This document shows, piece after piece, positions 8,081 to 17,037 of a stretch of DNA of 64,000 nt. The DNA is taken from NCBI GenBank assembly GCA_902592375.1, contig CACJEG010000004.1, forward strand, positions 62,001-126,000, in the 5' to 3' direction. Both the position numbers and the translations under genes were made by a program. Origin of the DNA: an uncultured Pelagibacteraceae bacterium (GTDB taxonomy: Bacteria; Pseudomonadota; Alphaproteobacteria; Pelagibacterales; Pelagibacteraceae). Below the pieces are notes generated by a model that did no database searches, had not been told where the DNA came from, and saw nothing but the letters and a program-made list of their open reading frames with translations. Position 1 is the first letter of the stretch. Each line of letters starts with the position of its first letter.

Positions 8081-8784
8081 TAAATTTTCCAACCACTATG
8101 AATTGAAACAATACCACCGGAAAGATTTCTATAAGAACATTTATGAAAATTATTTTTTTCCATTAACTCTATTAATTCGTCTTGATTAATAAATTGTTCA
8201 ATACTTTTGATTAAATATTCATAAGGCTCTTTTTCTCCAACTACAAACTTGCCAATAATCGGGATGAGCTTTGAATAATTTTTATATACAAAATCAAGAT
8301 TTGAATTTTGGATCTTAGAAAATTCCAGACACAGATAACGTCCACCAGGCTTTAAAACTCTATAGGCTTCTGAAAGTGCTTTATTTAAATTTTTTGTATT
8401 TCTTAGACCAAAGCTAATAGTGTAATAATCAAATGAATTGTCTGTTATTGGTAATTTTTCTGCTGGAGAAATAATCCATTTTACATTTTTATAAGTAGAT
8501 AATTTTCGCTTTCCTTGACTAACCATTCCTTTATTGGGGTCTACACAAGTAATTTCAGCCTCTTTATTTGTACTATCTAAAAATAACTTTCCAACATCTC
8601 CCGTCCCACAAGCAACATCTATTAATTTTCTACTAACTCTCGGACTCATCATATTAATTAAACTTTTTTTCCAATATCTATGTACACCTATAGACATAAA
8701 GTCATTCATCAAGTCATACTTGTTGTAGACCTGATTAAATACATTTTCTACAAGCCCTTTTTTATTTTGAAGATTTTGTTGCAT
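8080..8784 (-). CDS. ubiE: Demethylmenaquinone/2-methoxy-6-polyprenylbenzoquinol C-methyltransferase
   Basis: A 234-residue SAM-dependent methyltransferase of ubiquinone synthesis. The class I motif is LIDVACGTGDVGKLFLD, followed by CVDPNKGMVSQGKRK. The ubiE signatures YDLMNDFMSIGVHRYWKK and DYYTISFGLRNTKNLNKALSEAYRVLKPGG are both clear. The C-terminus GGIVSIHSGWKI also matches the family. It heads the ubiE-ubiB-coaBC-dut operon. Only 29 bases separate it from the divergent mutM, so the two promoters must overlap. Confidence 0.96.
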   Translation of the reverse strand: MQQNLQNKKGLVENVFNQVYNKYDLMNDFMSIGVHRYWKKSLINMMSPRVSRKLIDVACGTGDVGKLFLDSTNKEAEITCVDPNKGMVSQGKRKLSTYKNVKWIISPAEKLPITDNSFDYYTISFGLRNTKNLNKALSEAYRVLKPGGRYLCLEFSKIQNSNLDFVYKNYSKLIPIIGKFVVGEKEPYEYLIKSIEQFINQDELIELMEKNNFHKCSYRNLSGGIVSIHSGWKI

Positions 8785-8813
8785 AAAAAAATATATATTG
8801 AATATAGTATCAA

Positions 8814-9677
8814 ATGCCAGAATTACCAGAAGTAGAAATTGTTAGACAATCACTTCATAAAAAGATCAAAAAAAAAAGCATAAAAAAAGTAATAATTAGA
8901 AATAGGAATTTAAGGTTTAAAATACCACGTGATTTTGAAAGTTTTCTAAAAGATAAAAAGATAATTAAAGTTAGTAGATTTTCTAAATATTTAATAATTC
9001 ATTTTCAAAATGAGGACTATTTTTTAATTCATTTAGGAATGTCAGGAACAATTCATATTCTTGATGAGAAAAAGCCTCTAAAATTTACAAACACTAGTTT
9101 TTATCATTCACTTTTTTTACCTAAAAAACACAATCATGCAGAGTTTGTATTTGATAGCTTGAAAGTAATTTATAATGATCCAAGACGTTTTGGATTTTTT
9201 GAAATAATCAAAAATCACCAAGATTTAGAGAAAAGATTTAAATCAATGGGACCCGAACCATTTAGTGATAAATTTAACTTAAATTATGTATTAAATTATT
9301 TTAAAAAAAAAAATAAGGATATAAAAAGTTTCCTACTTGATCAGAGATTTGTTTCTGGAATAGGTAATATTTATGCAAGTGAAATTCTTTTCGCTAGTAA
9401 AATAAATCCATTTAAAAAAGCAAAAAGACTTAATAAAAATGAATGTTTAAATATTATCTTAAATTCTAAGAAAATACTTCAACAGGCAATTAATAAGGGA
9501 GGTTCAAGTATAAGAGATTTTAAAGATATCTCAGGTAACAAAGGTACCTTTCAAAACGAGTTTAAAGTCTATCAGCAAGACGGAGCTGACTGTAAGCGCA
9601 CGAAGTGCAAAGGCATTATAAAAAAAAAGATAACATCAAATAGGTCGACTTTTTTTTGTGTTTCCTGTCAAAAATAG
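8814..9677 (+). CDS. mutM: Formamidopyrimidine-DNA glycosylase MutM/Fpg
   Basis: A 287-residue base-excision repair enzyme that removes 8-oxoguanine and nicks the abasic site. The N-terminus MPELPEVEIVRQ supplies the catalytic Pro2 and Glu3. Other hallmarks are HLGMSGTIHI, YNDPRRFGFF, the H2TH helix LLDQRFVSGIGNIYASEILF and a C-terminal zinc finger (C-x4-C...CVSC). The mutM-rpsT-dnaA order is typical of alphaproteobacteria. It is divergent from ubiE. Confidence 0.96.
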   Translation: MPELPEVEIVRQSLHKKIKKKSIKKVIIRNRNLRFKIPRDFESFLKDKKIIKVSRFSKYLIIHFQNEDYFLIHLGMSGTIHILDEKKPLKFTNTSFYHSLFLPKKHNHAEFVFDSLKVIYNDPRRFGFFEIIKNHQDLEKRFKSMGPEPFSDKFNLNYVLNYFKKKNKDIKSFLLDQRFVSGIGNIYASEILFASKINPFKKAKRLNKNECLNIILNSKKILQQAINKGGSSIRDFKDISGNKGTFQNEFKVYQQDGADCKRTKCKGIIKKKITSNRSTFFCVSCQK

Positions 9678-9727
9678 TTAAATATTTAGTTGACCACTAT
9701 AAATTCTCAAGTTATACCCCTGCGCAG

Positions 9728-9988
9728 ATGGCAAACACAAAATCAGCAATTAAGAGAATTAGAAGAATTTCTAAACAAACAGCGGTAAATAAAGCTAGAA
9801 AGAGTAGGTTTAGAAACGCTCTCAAAAAAATGAACCTTCTAATTGATAGTAAAAAGAAAGATGAAGCTCTAAAATTCTTACCAAAGTTAAACTCTGAGTT
9901 GATGAAAATTGCTAAAACAGGAATAATAAAAAAACAAAATGCTTCTAGAAATGTTTCTAGAATTACAAAAAAAATTGCTGCAATCTAA
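9728..9988 (+). CDS. rpsT: 30S ribosomal protein S20
   Basis: An 86-residue basic helical protein, MANTKSAIKRIRRISKQTAVNK..., that binds 16S rRNA in the small subunit. The ORF-track start at 9656 lies inside mutM and adds 24 unrelated residues; the ATG at 9728 gives the standard S20 N-terminus and length. No strong Shine-Dalgarno is visible before it. Standing between mutM and dnaA is the usual alphaproteobacterial context. The 3' part contains two TTCTAGAA-like words that are simply codons for SRNVSR. Confidence 0.97.
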   Translation: MANTKSAIKRIRRISKQTAVNKARKSRFRNALKKMNLLIDSKKKDEALKFLPKLNSELMKIAKTGIIKKQNASRNVSRITKKIAAI

Positions 9989-10301
9989 ACGTTAATTTAA
10001 ATTTTTAATTAAAAATCTTTACATAATTAGTTTAAACAACTTTTAATAAGTACATCATATATTTAAAATAAAATTTAAGTTACTACATTTAGATTTAGTA
10101 AATATTTGAATTTAACTTATTCAATTTCTATTTGATTCAATCTACATTTGATTCAATTCAAAATTTTAATTTTTAGATTTAAATTAAAATTAATCTGCAG
10201 CATTATAAATCACAATCATAGATTTTAATTTTTTTTTATTTTTCTTATTAACTTGTTGCAAATTTTTTTAAATCGTTCTAACTGAGAGTTCCCCTTAAGT
10301 T
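9989..10301 (+). other. AT-rich gap upstream of dnaA
   Basis: This 313-base stretch has no ORF of note. It is extremely AT-rich and presumably holds the dnaA promoter and leader. I found no TTATCCACA-type DnaA boxes, so I do not call it an origin. It contains one short direct repeat (listed separately) and a C-rich leader GAGAGTTCCCCTTAAG immediately before the dnaA ATG instead of a normal purine-rich ribosome binding site. Confidence 0.6.
10130..10157. repeat. Direct repeat upstream of dnaA
   Basis: ATTTGATTCAAT occurs at 10130-10141 and again at 10146-10157, a 16-base period. The TTGATTCAA core is itself palindromic, so this could be a tandem operator. No binding protein can be named. Confidence 0.6.
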
Positions 10302-11720
10302 ATGAATAAATTAATAAATACAAAAAATATTAATAATCTTTCTTCTGAAGGCTTTGAATGGAAGCAAGTGCAGAGTGAAATGAAAAATAAACTAGGCTTA
10401 GAAGTTTATGAGAGCTGGTTAAAAAAGATTTCTTTTGTAGAGGAATTCAATAATTACTTATTATTATCAGTTCCAACAAGATTTATCAGAGACTGGATTA
10501 CATCAAGGTATTTAGACCAAATATTAAAAATAATTAAAGTTTATAAAAAAAACATTATTAGAATTGAGTTCAAAATAGTTGAAAAAGCTCAAGATATCAC
10601 TTTAAAAGAAAATAGTATTAAAGAAAATAATACTAATGAAAATGTTTCATTTATAAAAGACTCTTATCTTCAATATAATCGAATTGATCCAAATAAAAGA
10701 TTTGATAATTTTATTACAGGTTCAAGTAATAAATTAGCTTACGAAGCTTCTTTAAAAGTTTCAGAAAATATATCTCACTATAATCCACTTTATATTTATG
10801 GTGGTGTTGGAATGGGAAAAACTCACTTATTAAATTCAATAGGTTTAGAGCTTAAAAAAAATAATAAATTAATGTTTATTTCCGCAGAACGTTTCATGTA
10901 TCAGTTTGTTAAATCAATTAAATCAAACGACATGGTTAAGTTTAAAGAATATTTTAGAAATACAGATATTTTATTAATCGATGATATCCAATTTATAAGT
11001 GGAAAAGAGGCTATGCAGGAGGAGTTCTTTCATACATTCAATGCATTACTTGATAAGGGATCTCAAATTATTGTATCGGCTGATCGATCACCAAACAAAC
11101 TATCAAGAATTCAAGAAAGAATTAAATCAAGATTTTCTGGTGGATTAGTTGTCGATATTCAAAAGCCAGACCTTGAGCTAAGAAAAAAAATAGTTGAAAA
11201 AAAAACTGAAGAATTGAATGCTTTGTATTCTGAACAATTACAAGTTTCTAGAGAAATTCAAGATTTTATAAGTAATGAAATAACTGGAAGTGTAAGAGAA
11301 TTAGTTGGAGCAATAAACAGAGTTGTTTCATTTTCAAGAATTTACAACAAAGTTCCAAATCTTGCTGAAACTAAAGTTGTTTTAAAAGATTTATTAAATT
11401 TAGCAGAAAATAAGGTTACAATAGATCTAATTCAGACAATTGTTTGTAAGTTTTTCAAAATCAGCAAAAATGAAATGCTATCATCTAGAAGATCAAGATA
11501 TTTAGTAAGACCTAGACAAACAGCAATTTATTTAACTAAAATTTTGACTTCTAAATCATTGCCCGAAATTGGGAGAGAATTTTCTAACCGAGACCATACA
11601 ACAATAATTCATTCAGTAAAAACTATTGAAAAGATAAAAGAAAAAGATCCTGAGATGGTTGATAATATAAATAAATTAAAAAACCAGATTTTATATAATA
11701 ATAAAGAAAATGAAATTTAA
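10302..11720 (+). CDS. dnaA: Chromosomal replication initiator DnaA
   Basis: A 472-residue AAA+ initiator. Domain I (about 15-90: WKQVQSEMKNKLGLEVYESWLKKI) is followed by a short linker. Domain III has Walker A GGVGMGKTHLLN, Walker B DILLIDDIQFISGKE and the arginine-finger region RIKSRFSGGLVVD. Domain IV carries the DNA-binding signature LPEIGREFSNRDHTTIIHSVKTIEK. It assembles on oriC to open the duplex. The gene overlaps dnaN by 11 bases, so the two are co-translated. Confidence 0.97.
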   Translation: MNKLINTKNINNLSSEGFEWKQVQSEMKNKLGLEVYESWLKKISFVEEFNNYLLLSVPTRFIRDWITSRYLDQILKIIKVYKKNIIRIEFKIVEKAQDITLKENSIKENNTNENVSFIKDSYLQYNRIDPNKRFDNFITGSSNKLAYEASLKVSENISHYNPLYIYGGVGMGKTHLLNSIGLELKKNNKLMFISAERFMYQFVKSIKSNDMVKFKEYFRNTDILLIDDIQFISGKEAMQEEFFHTFNALLDKGSQIIVSADRSPNKLSRIQERIKSRFSGGLVVDIQKPDLELRKKIVEKKTEELNALYSEQLQVSREIQDFISNEITGSVRELVGAINRVVSFSRIYNKVPNLAETKVVLKDLLNLAENKVTIDLIQTIVCKFFKISKNEMLSSRRSRYLVRPRQTAIYLTKILTSKSLPEIGREFSNRDHTTIIHSVKTIEKIKEKDPEMVDNINKLKNQILYNNKENEI

Positions 11721-12822
11721 CGTTAATCAACAGGATCTTCAGCAAGCATTAAATTATTGCCAAGGAGTTATTGAAAAAAGAAGTACATTGCCAATACTTT
11801 CTAATATTTTGTTAGATGCAAGTCATTCAAAACTTACTATCACAGCGACTGATCTAGATTTAATATTTATACATCAATTAAATAATGTAGAGATTCTAGA
11901 GGAGGGCAAAACCACTACAACTTCATCAATTATGTATGATATTATAAGAAAGTTTAATTCAGGAAAAAAAATAAATCTTTCTTTAACAGATATAAGCAAA
12001 TTACAAGTAGAGTCTGAAAAATCTATTTTTAATTTGAATTGCATAAGTGCAACAGAGTTTCCACTGACAGACGAAAATTTTAATCAAAATGAATTTGTAA
12101 TTAAATCAAAACAACTTTTGAAATTATTAAATAAGTGTAAATTTTCAGTTTCTAATGACGAAACAAGACATTACCTAAGCGGTATATATTTTCATCAAAC
12201 AGAAGTTGAGGATAAAAATTATTTAACTGCAGTTGCAACTGATAGTCATAGAATGTCTATTTCAAAAGTTAGATTAGAAGAAAAAATTGATTTTGATCCA
12301 ATAATTTTACCTAAAAAAACAATTTTTCAACTTTGTTCTTTATTAGATAGCTATGACGGAGATGTAAAAGTTTCAAATTTAAAATCAAAAATAAAATTTG
12401 AATTAAATAATAGTATTTTAATATCAAAACTTATTGATGGAAAATTTCCTAATTACGTTCAAGTTATACCTAAAAATAATCAAAAAAAATTAGAAATAGA
12501 CTTAAAATTATTTTTGAATTCTGTTGATAGAGTAGCCTCAGTTTCATTAGATAAAAAAGATGGTGTGAAATTTAATTTATCTAAAGATACTTTAGATCTT
12601 TCAGTAAATAATACTAACAGTGGTGATGGTAAAGAAACTCTAGGTGTTAAGTTTGATCATGAATTAGAGATAAGTTTTAACTCTAGATATTTAATAGATG
12701 TTGCTTCACAACTAGATGGAGACAGAGTTGAAATTTTCTTTAATGATACTGGTTCACCGGCGTTAATAAAAGATCCAGGTGATTTTGATAGTATTTTTGT
12801 TGTTATGCCTATGAAGGGCTAA
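11710..12822 (+). CDS. dnaN: DNA polymerase III beta sliding clamp
   Basis: A 370-residue clamp with three repeated clamp folds. The N-terminus MKFNVNQQDLQQALNYCQGVIEKRSTLPILSNIL, the ATDSHRMS segment in domain II and the C-terminal FVVMPMKG that lines the binding cleft are typical. It encircles DNA as a dimer and tethers polymerase and repair enzymes. Unusually for bacteria, recF and gyrB do not follow: convergent plsC begins at once and gyrB is 43 kb away. Confidence 0.97.
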   Translation: MKFNVNQQDLQQALNYCQGVIEKRSTLPILSNILLDASHSKLTITATDLDLIFIHQLNNVEILEEGKTTTTSSIMYDIIRKFNSGKKINLSLTDISKLQVESEKSIFNLNCISATEFPLTDENFNQNEFVIKSKQLLKLLNKCKFSVSNDETRHYLSGIYFHQTEVEDKNYLTAVATDSHRMSISKVRLEEKIDFDPIILPKKTIFQLCSLLDSYDGDVKVSNLKSKIKFELNNSILISKLIDGKFPNYVQVIPKNNQKKLEIDLKLFLNSVDRVASVSLDKKDGVKFNLSKDTLDLSVNNTNSGDGKETLGVKFDHELEISFNSRYLIDVASQLDGDRVEIFFNDTGSPALIKDPGDFDSIFVVMPMKG

Positions 12823-13520
12823 TTAATTAAATTTAATTCTGAGTAAATATTTTTTTCAAGAATTTGAATAAAATTTTCTTTTGTTAAACCATAAGGAATT
12901 GGTTTTAGAATAGAGATTGTAATAGTTCTATTAGATCTTTTTTCACCTTTTTTAGGCCATACATATCCTGAGTTAATTGCAACTGGCTGACAAGCAATAT
13001 TTAGCTCTTCATAAATTCTCGAAGCACCTTTTTTAAAAGGTGGTCTTTCATCTGGAAGAACTCTAGTTCCTTGAGGAAAAATAATTAAAGGTCTATTAGA
13101 AGTAGCCATCATTTTTGAAATATCATTAAAAAAACCCAAGTTATCTTTTGTAACCTTGTTTCTTTTTATTGAAATTGATCCTATTTTTTTTAAGTACCAA
13201 CCAAATATTGGAATTAACAATAATTCTTTTTTTAGAATAAACACAGGTGAGTTAAAGATTGTTTGTAAATAAAAAGTTTCAAACATTGATTGATGAGATG
13301 CTGCTATAAAAAATTTTTCATTATTAATAATATTTTCTCTTCCTTTGATTAAAATTTTTACTGAAAGAACAAACCTTAAACAAAAACTGGCCCAATGGCC
13401 CATTAATTTACCTCCTAACAAAACAACCTGTTTAGGCAAAAAGAATGATGGTAAAAAAATTATCGAAATGAAGATGATTCCAGTGAAAAATAATATTGAA
13501 AATAAAAAGTTTCTTATCAT
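12819..13520 (-). CDS. plsC: 1-acyl-sn-glycerol-3-phosphate acyltransferase
   Basis: A 233-residue membrane-bound acyltransferase forming phosphatidic acid from lysophosphatidic acid. An N-terminal hydrophobic helix (FLFSILFFTGIIFISIIFLP) precedes the catalytic block ASHQSMFETFYL, with HX4E rather than the commoner HX4D. FPQGTR is the acceptor-binding motif. The ORF track begins at a TTG (13529); the ATG at 13520 is more likely. It follows lysA closely on the same strand and overlaps the dnaN stop by four bases. Confidence 0.88.
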   Translation of the reverse strand: MIRNFLFSILFFTGIIFISIIFLPSFFLPKQVVLLGGKLMGHWASFCLRFVLSVKILIKGRENIINNEKFFIAASHQSMFETFYLQTIFNSPVFILKKELLLIPIFGWYLKKIGSISIKRNKVTKDNLGFFNDISKMMATSNRPLIIFPQGTRVLPDERPPFKKGASRIYEELNIACQPVAINSGYVWPKKGEKRSNRTITISILKPIPYGLTKENFIQILEKNIYSELNLIN

Positions 13521-13532
13521 TTTTGTCAAAAG

Positions 13533-14747
13533 CTAAATTATATCTTTATGCTTTTGTCTTTTTCTTATTACTTTAATTTTTGATCCCTTTATTAATAATT
13601 CTACTGGTTTAGGTCTTAAATTATAGTTTGAGCTTAGTGACATTCCATAAGCACCCACATCACATATCGCAATTAAATCTTTTTCATTCAACACTTGAAA
13701 TTTTTTTAATGTAACAAATTTATCTGTACTTTCACAAATAGGTCCTACAAATTCATATGGTTTTTTAGACGTTTTGTTAGATTTTGTAACGGGTAAGGTT
13801 TTATGAAACGCACCATACAAAGCAGGTCTCATTAAATCGTTCATTGCTGCATCTAAAATTATAAATTTTTTACTTCCGCTATCTTTTATATAGATTATTT
13901 TTGACACTAATGTCCCGGTATTGCCAATAATTGATCTACCTGGCTCAAATATAATTTTAACTTTATGTTTTCTTAAAAATTTAAGAATAGCTGTATTGTA
14001 TTTTTTATAATTGAGTTTTTTATTTTTATCAGTGTAAGAAATGCCCATACCTCCACCTAAATCTATAAATTCAAATTTATGATTTGTTTTATTGAGAATT
14101 TGACTGACCGTTTTAAGCATTTTTTCATAAGGTCTATGATCTAAAATTTGACTGCCTATATGAACGCTTAGACATTTTAAATCAATATTTTTTGAATTCT
14201 TGCAATAATTTATAATTTCATAAAATGTATTTTTATTTACACCAAATTTATTTTCTTTTTTCCCAGTGGATATTTGGCTTAATGTTTTTGCATCTGTATT
14301 AGGATTTAGTCTTACACCAATTTTTATTCTTTTATTTTTTGATTTTGCTATTCGATTTATTTCTTTTATTTCACCTAAAGACTCTGCGTTAATAAGCAAT
14401 ATTTTTTTATCAATAGCAAAGTTGATTTCACTTGTTGTTTTACCAACACCAGAAAATACTATTTTGCTGCGGTTAATCCCTGCTTTTAGTGCCATCATCA
14501 GTTCTCCTACTGAAACAACATCAGCACCTAATCCAAATTTTTTGATTTCTCTTATTAAATTAACATTTGTGTTCGATTTAACTGCAAAGCAGATCAAAGG
14601 AGAAAAAGAACTAAAGTTTTTTTTAAATTTAATAATATTTTGTTTTAATTTTGAATATGAGTAGCAATAACAAGGCGTCCCATATTTTTTTGCAATATTA
14701 GGAATATTAATTTTTTCGATATAAAGTTTTTTTTTAATATAATTCAT
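13533..14747 (-). CDS. lysA: Diaminopimelate decarboxylase
   Basis: A 404-residue PLP fold-III decarboxylase that makes lysine from meso-diaminopimelate. The PLP lysine is in ICFAVKSNTNVNLI. The phosphate-binding glycines are in FEFIDLGGGMGISY, EPGRSI follows, and GPICESTD supplies the cross-dimer cysteine. The ATG shares one base with the stop of the small lipoprotein gene (TAATG). The argH-lipoprotein-lysA order is widespread in proteobacteria. Confidence 0.96.
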   Translation of the reverse strand: MNYIKKKLYIEKINIPNIAKKYGTPCYCYSYSKLKQNIIKFKKNFSSFSPLICFAVKSNTNVNLIREIKKFGLGADVVSVGELMMALKAGINRSKIVFSGVGKTTSEINFAIDKKILLINAESLGEIKEINRIAKSKNKRIKIGVRLNPNTDAKTLSQISTGKKENKFGVNKNTFYEIINYCKNSKNIDLKCLSVHIGSQILDHRPYEKMLKTVSQILNKTNHKFEFIDLGGGMGISYTDKNKKLNYKKYNTAILKFLRKHKVKIIFEPGRSIIGNTGTLVSKIIYIKDSGSKKFIILDAAMNDLMRPALYGAFHKTLPVTKSNKTSKKPYEFVGPICESTDKFVTLKKFQVLNEKDLIAICDVGAYGMSLSSNYNLRPKPVELLIKGSKIKVIRKRQKHKDII

Positions 14748-14866
14748 TAAGATTGCTTAAATAATTCAATACATTTGTCTGTTTCACTATTTTTGGGACA
14801 ACCTTTCTTTCCACAAGAAATTAGCATTAAAGATATAAATAAAATAAGTATTAATTTTCTAATCAT
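14747..14866 (-). CDS. Small lipoprotein, LptM (YifL)-like
   Basis: A 39-residue gene too short for the ORF track. It reads MIRKLILILFISLMLISCGKKG and ends in KCIELFKQS. The short basic N-terminus, hydrophobic core and LISC lipobox make it a lipoprotein with a mature chain of only about 22 residues starting CGKKG. CG-x-KG after the lipobox and the location between argH and lysA match the LptM/YifL family, which in E. coli aids maturation of the LPS transporter LptD. Its ATG overlaps the argH stop (ATGA) and its stop overlaps the lysA start, strong evidence that it is translated. Two further cysteines (Cys23, Cys32) are unusual. The LptM function is inferred. Confidence 0.8.
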   Translation of the reverse strand: MIRKLILILFISLMLISCGKKGCPKNSETDKCIELFKQS

Positions 14867-16254
14867 TTTTCCTTTTTATATTTCATTATCATTTTTTTAA
14901 TATTATCAAAAGAAGTTCCACCATATGATTTTTTTGAATTTATAGAATTAGTTAAATCAAATACCCCTAAAACATTCTCTTTAAGTTTGGGCTCAATTTT
15001 TCTTAATTCGTCTAAAGCCAATTCATTTAATTTTTTTTTTCTTTTTTCTGCATAATTAACTATAGCTGCGGTTTTTTGATATGCTTTTCTAAATGACATT
15101 GAGTGATTTTTTACAAGATAGTCAGCTAAATCAGTTGCAGTAGTATATCCTGAATTAGCAAGTTCTAACATTTTACTCTTATTTGGATTACAATTTTTTA
15201 GTATTTCATCAAAAATTTTTAAACAATTATTTAAATTGTCGTTAGATTTGAAAACAATCTCTTTATCGTCTTGTAAATCTTTAAAATAAGACAATGGTAA
15301 GCCTTTTAAAATTGTAAGCATCGAAAATAAATTTCCATAAGCGCTTCCTGATTTTCCACGCAAATATTCTAAAAGATCAGGATTCTTCTTTTGTGGCATT
15401 ATCGATGATCCAGTAACAACTTTGTCAGATAAATTGATCAAGTTAAAACCATCAGAATTCCAAATAATCAACTCTTCAGCTATTCTAGAAATATGCATAG
15501 CACACACAGATGAAGCGTATAAAAAATCTAAAACAAAATCTCTATCTGAAACTGTGTCAATAGAATTATTTGTAGGGATTTTAAAACCAAGTTTTTTGGT
15601 TGTATAATTTCTATCTATATTAAATGATGTTCCTGCTAAAGCCGCAACACCTAAGGGATTTTCATTTAAACTGTCTAAATTATTAGAAAATCTCTTTTTG
15701 TCTCTATTAAACATTTCTACATAAGACATTAAATAATGTGCAAAAGAGATAGCTTGAGCATTTTTAAGATGTGTAAATCCAGGCATAATAGTCTCAACAT
15801 TTTTTTCAGCTAACTTAATTGTACTCTTAATAACTTTATTAATGTTATTAATTGTTTCGTTAGTTGAATTTTTCATCCAAATTTTAAAATCAGTGATTAC
15901 TTGATCATTTCTTGATCTTGCAGTGTGAACATAGCCAGCTTCTTCACCTATAATTTGAAAAAGTCTTTTTTCGATATTCATATGAATGTCTTCATATTTT
16001 TTATTAAACTCAAATTTATTTTTTGTGATTTCTTTATCAATTTTTGTTAGTCCATAAATAATTTTATTTTTTATTTTAAATGAAATTATTTTTTGTTTAA
16101 AAAGCATTTCAACATGAGCAATTGATCCCTGGATGTCTTCTTTGTAGAGTCTTTTATCAATATCTATTGAATTACCGACTTTTTGAAACAAACTTGATGC
16201 ATTTTTTTTTATCCGTGAGTTCCAGATTGCTTGGTTGTTTTTATTTTTTGCCAT
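14863..16254 (-). CDS. argH: Argininosuccinate lyase
   Basis: A 463-residue fumarase/aspartase-superfamily enzyme splitting argininosuccinate into arginine and fumarate. The signature GSSIMPQKKNPDLLEYLRGKSGS contains the flexible loop with the catalytic Ser. AGYVHTARSRNDQVITDF and the catalytic-His region PGFTHLKNAQAISFAHY are also present. Divergent from a thioredoxin-like gene across only 24 bases, and first in argH-lptM-like-lysA. The N-terminus ATG at 16254 gives a normal family length. Confidence 0.97.
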   Translation of the reverse strand: MAKNKNNQAIWNSRIKKNASSLFQKVGNSIDIDKRLYKEDIQGSIAHVEMLFKQKIISFKIKNKIIYGLTKIDKEITKNKFEFNKKYEDIHMNIEKRLFQIIGEEAGYVHTARSRNDQVITDFKIWMKNSTNETINNINKVIKSTIKLAEKNVETIMPGFTHLKNAQAISFAHYLMSYVEMFNRDKKRFSNNLDSLNENPLGVAALAGTSFNIDRNYTTKKLGFKIPTNNSIDTVSDRDFVLDFLYASSVCAMHISRIAEELIIWNSDGFNLINLSDKVVTGSSIMPQKKNPDLLEYLRGKSGSAYGNLFSMLTILKGLPLSYFKDLQDDKEIVFKSNDNLNNCLKIFDEILKNCNPNKSKMLELANSGYTTATDLADYLVKNHSMSFRKAYQKTAAIVNYAEKRKKKLNELALDELRKIEPKLKENVLGVFDLTNSINSKKSYGGTSFDNIKKMIMKYKKEK

Positions 16255-16278
16255 GATATTTAATTATACCTATTTAAC

Positions 16279-16788
16279 ATGAGATTTTTAATAATATTTA
16301 TTTTTTTGATAACAAATGTTGTAGCTGAAGAACTACCTGGTATTAAAAATATTGTAATCCACAAAATACCAAAAACATATGATAATGTTATTTTTTTAGA
16401 CAAAAATGATCAAAAAATTAATATCAATGAATATACTGGCAACTTATTGATATTGAATTTTTGGGCGACCTGGTGTGAACCTTGTAAAGATGAAATGCCA
16501 TCTTTAGATAAACTCCAAGCTAACCCAGAATTGGATAAAATAAAAATTTTTCCAATTAATATTGGGAAAGAAACCTTAGAAAAAGTTAATAAATTTTTTA
16601 TAGATCTTAACATTAAAAATTTTGAACCTTATTTTGATCCACCTACTACATTAGCAAAAATGTTTACTTTAAGAGGCGTCCCTACAACAATTCTAATTAA
16701 TAAAGAGGGTCAAGAATTTGCTAGAATAATAGGTTCAATTGATTTTGAAGATACAAATTTCGTTAATTGGATAAAAAAATATAACTAA
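16279..16788 (+). CDS. Periplasmic TlpA/DsbE-like thioredoxin
   Basis: A 169-residue exported thioredoxin-fold protein. The signal segment RFLIIFIFLITNVVA is followed by AEELPG. The active site is NFWATWCEPCKDEMPSL (CxxC), and the cis-proline loop is LRGVPTTILINKEGQE. Such proteins reduce disulfides in the periplasm, commonly in cytochrome c maturation. The position divergent from argH is shared with other alphaproteobacteria. Specific substrate unknown. Convergent and overlapping by four bases with the HIG1 gene. Confidence 0.88.
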   Translation: MRFLIIFIFLITNVVAEELPGIKNIVIHKIPKTYDNVIFLDKNDQKININEYTGNLLILNFWATWCEPCKDEMPSLDKLQANPELDKIKIFPINIGKETLEKVNKFFIDLNIKNFEPYFDPPTTLAKMFTLRGVPTTILINKEGQEFARIIGSIDFEDTNFVNWIKKYN

Positions 16789-16988
16789 TTTTTAAAAAAG
16801 TAAGCAAAGCCAACCAAAGCAAGAATAGCAATAAATTGTAGAAGAACTCTTAATTGCATTAATTTGTTTGAATATTTTTTACTAGTTTCTCCACCTTTAA
16901 AAAGAGTGCCTATGCCTAAAATTAAAACTATTCCCACAGCAATCAAAAGAGCTATTGATAAAATTTTTACAAATATTCCTGAAATCAT
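16785..16988 (-). CDS. HIG1-domain twin-transmembrane protein
   Basis: A 67-residue protein with two transmembrane helices, about 4-28 (IFVKILSIALLIAVGIVLILGIGTL) and 47-65, joined by a loop containing SNKLMQLRVLLQ. That loop is the hallmark of the HIG1 (hypoxia-induced) domain family, whose mitochondrial members bind cytochrome c oxidase and supercomplexes. A role as a small respiratory-complex accessory is inferred. The gene stands alone on the minus strand between two plus-strand genes. Confidence 0.82.
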   Translation of the reverse strand: MISGIFVKILSIALLIAVGIVLILGIGTLFKGGETSKKYSNKLMQLRVLLQFIAILALVGFAYFFKN

Positions 16989-17037
16989 ATTTTTATTTTA
17001 GATTGTTTTTTGAAATAAAAAACATAATTTATCAACT

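Noticed and set aside
9948-9971. Repeated TTCTAGAA-like words at the end of rpsT as Irr boxes
   Set aside because: They are in-frame codons of S20 (SRNVSR) and lack the spacing of the Irr-box pair.
9989-10301. Possible oriC upstream of dnaA
   Set aside because: AT-rich but no DnaA-box-like 9-mers were found; in alphaproteobacteria oriC is often not beside dnaA.
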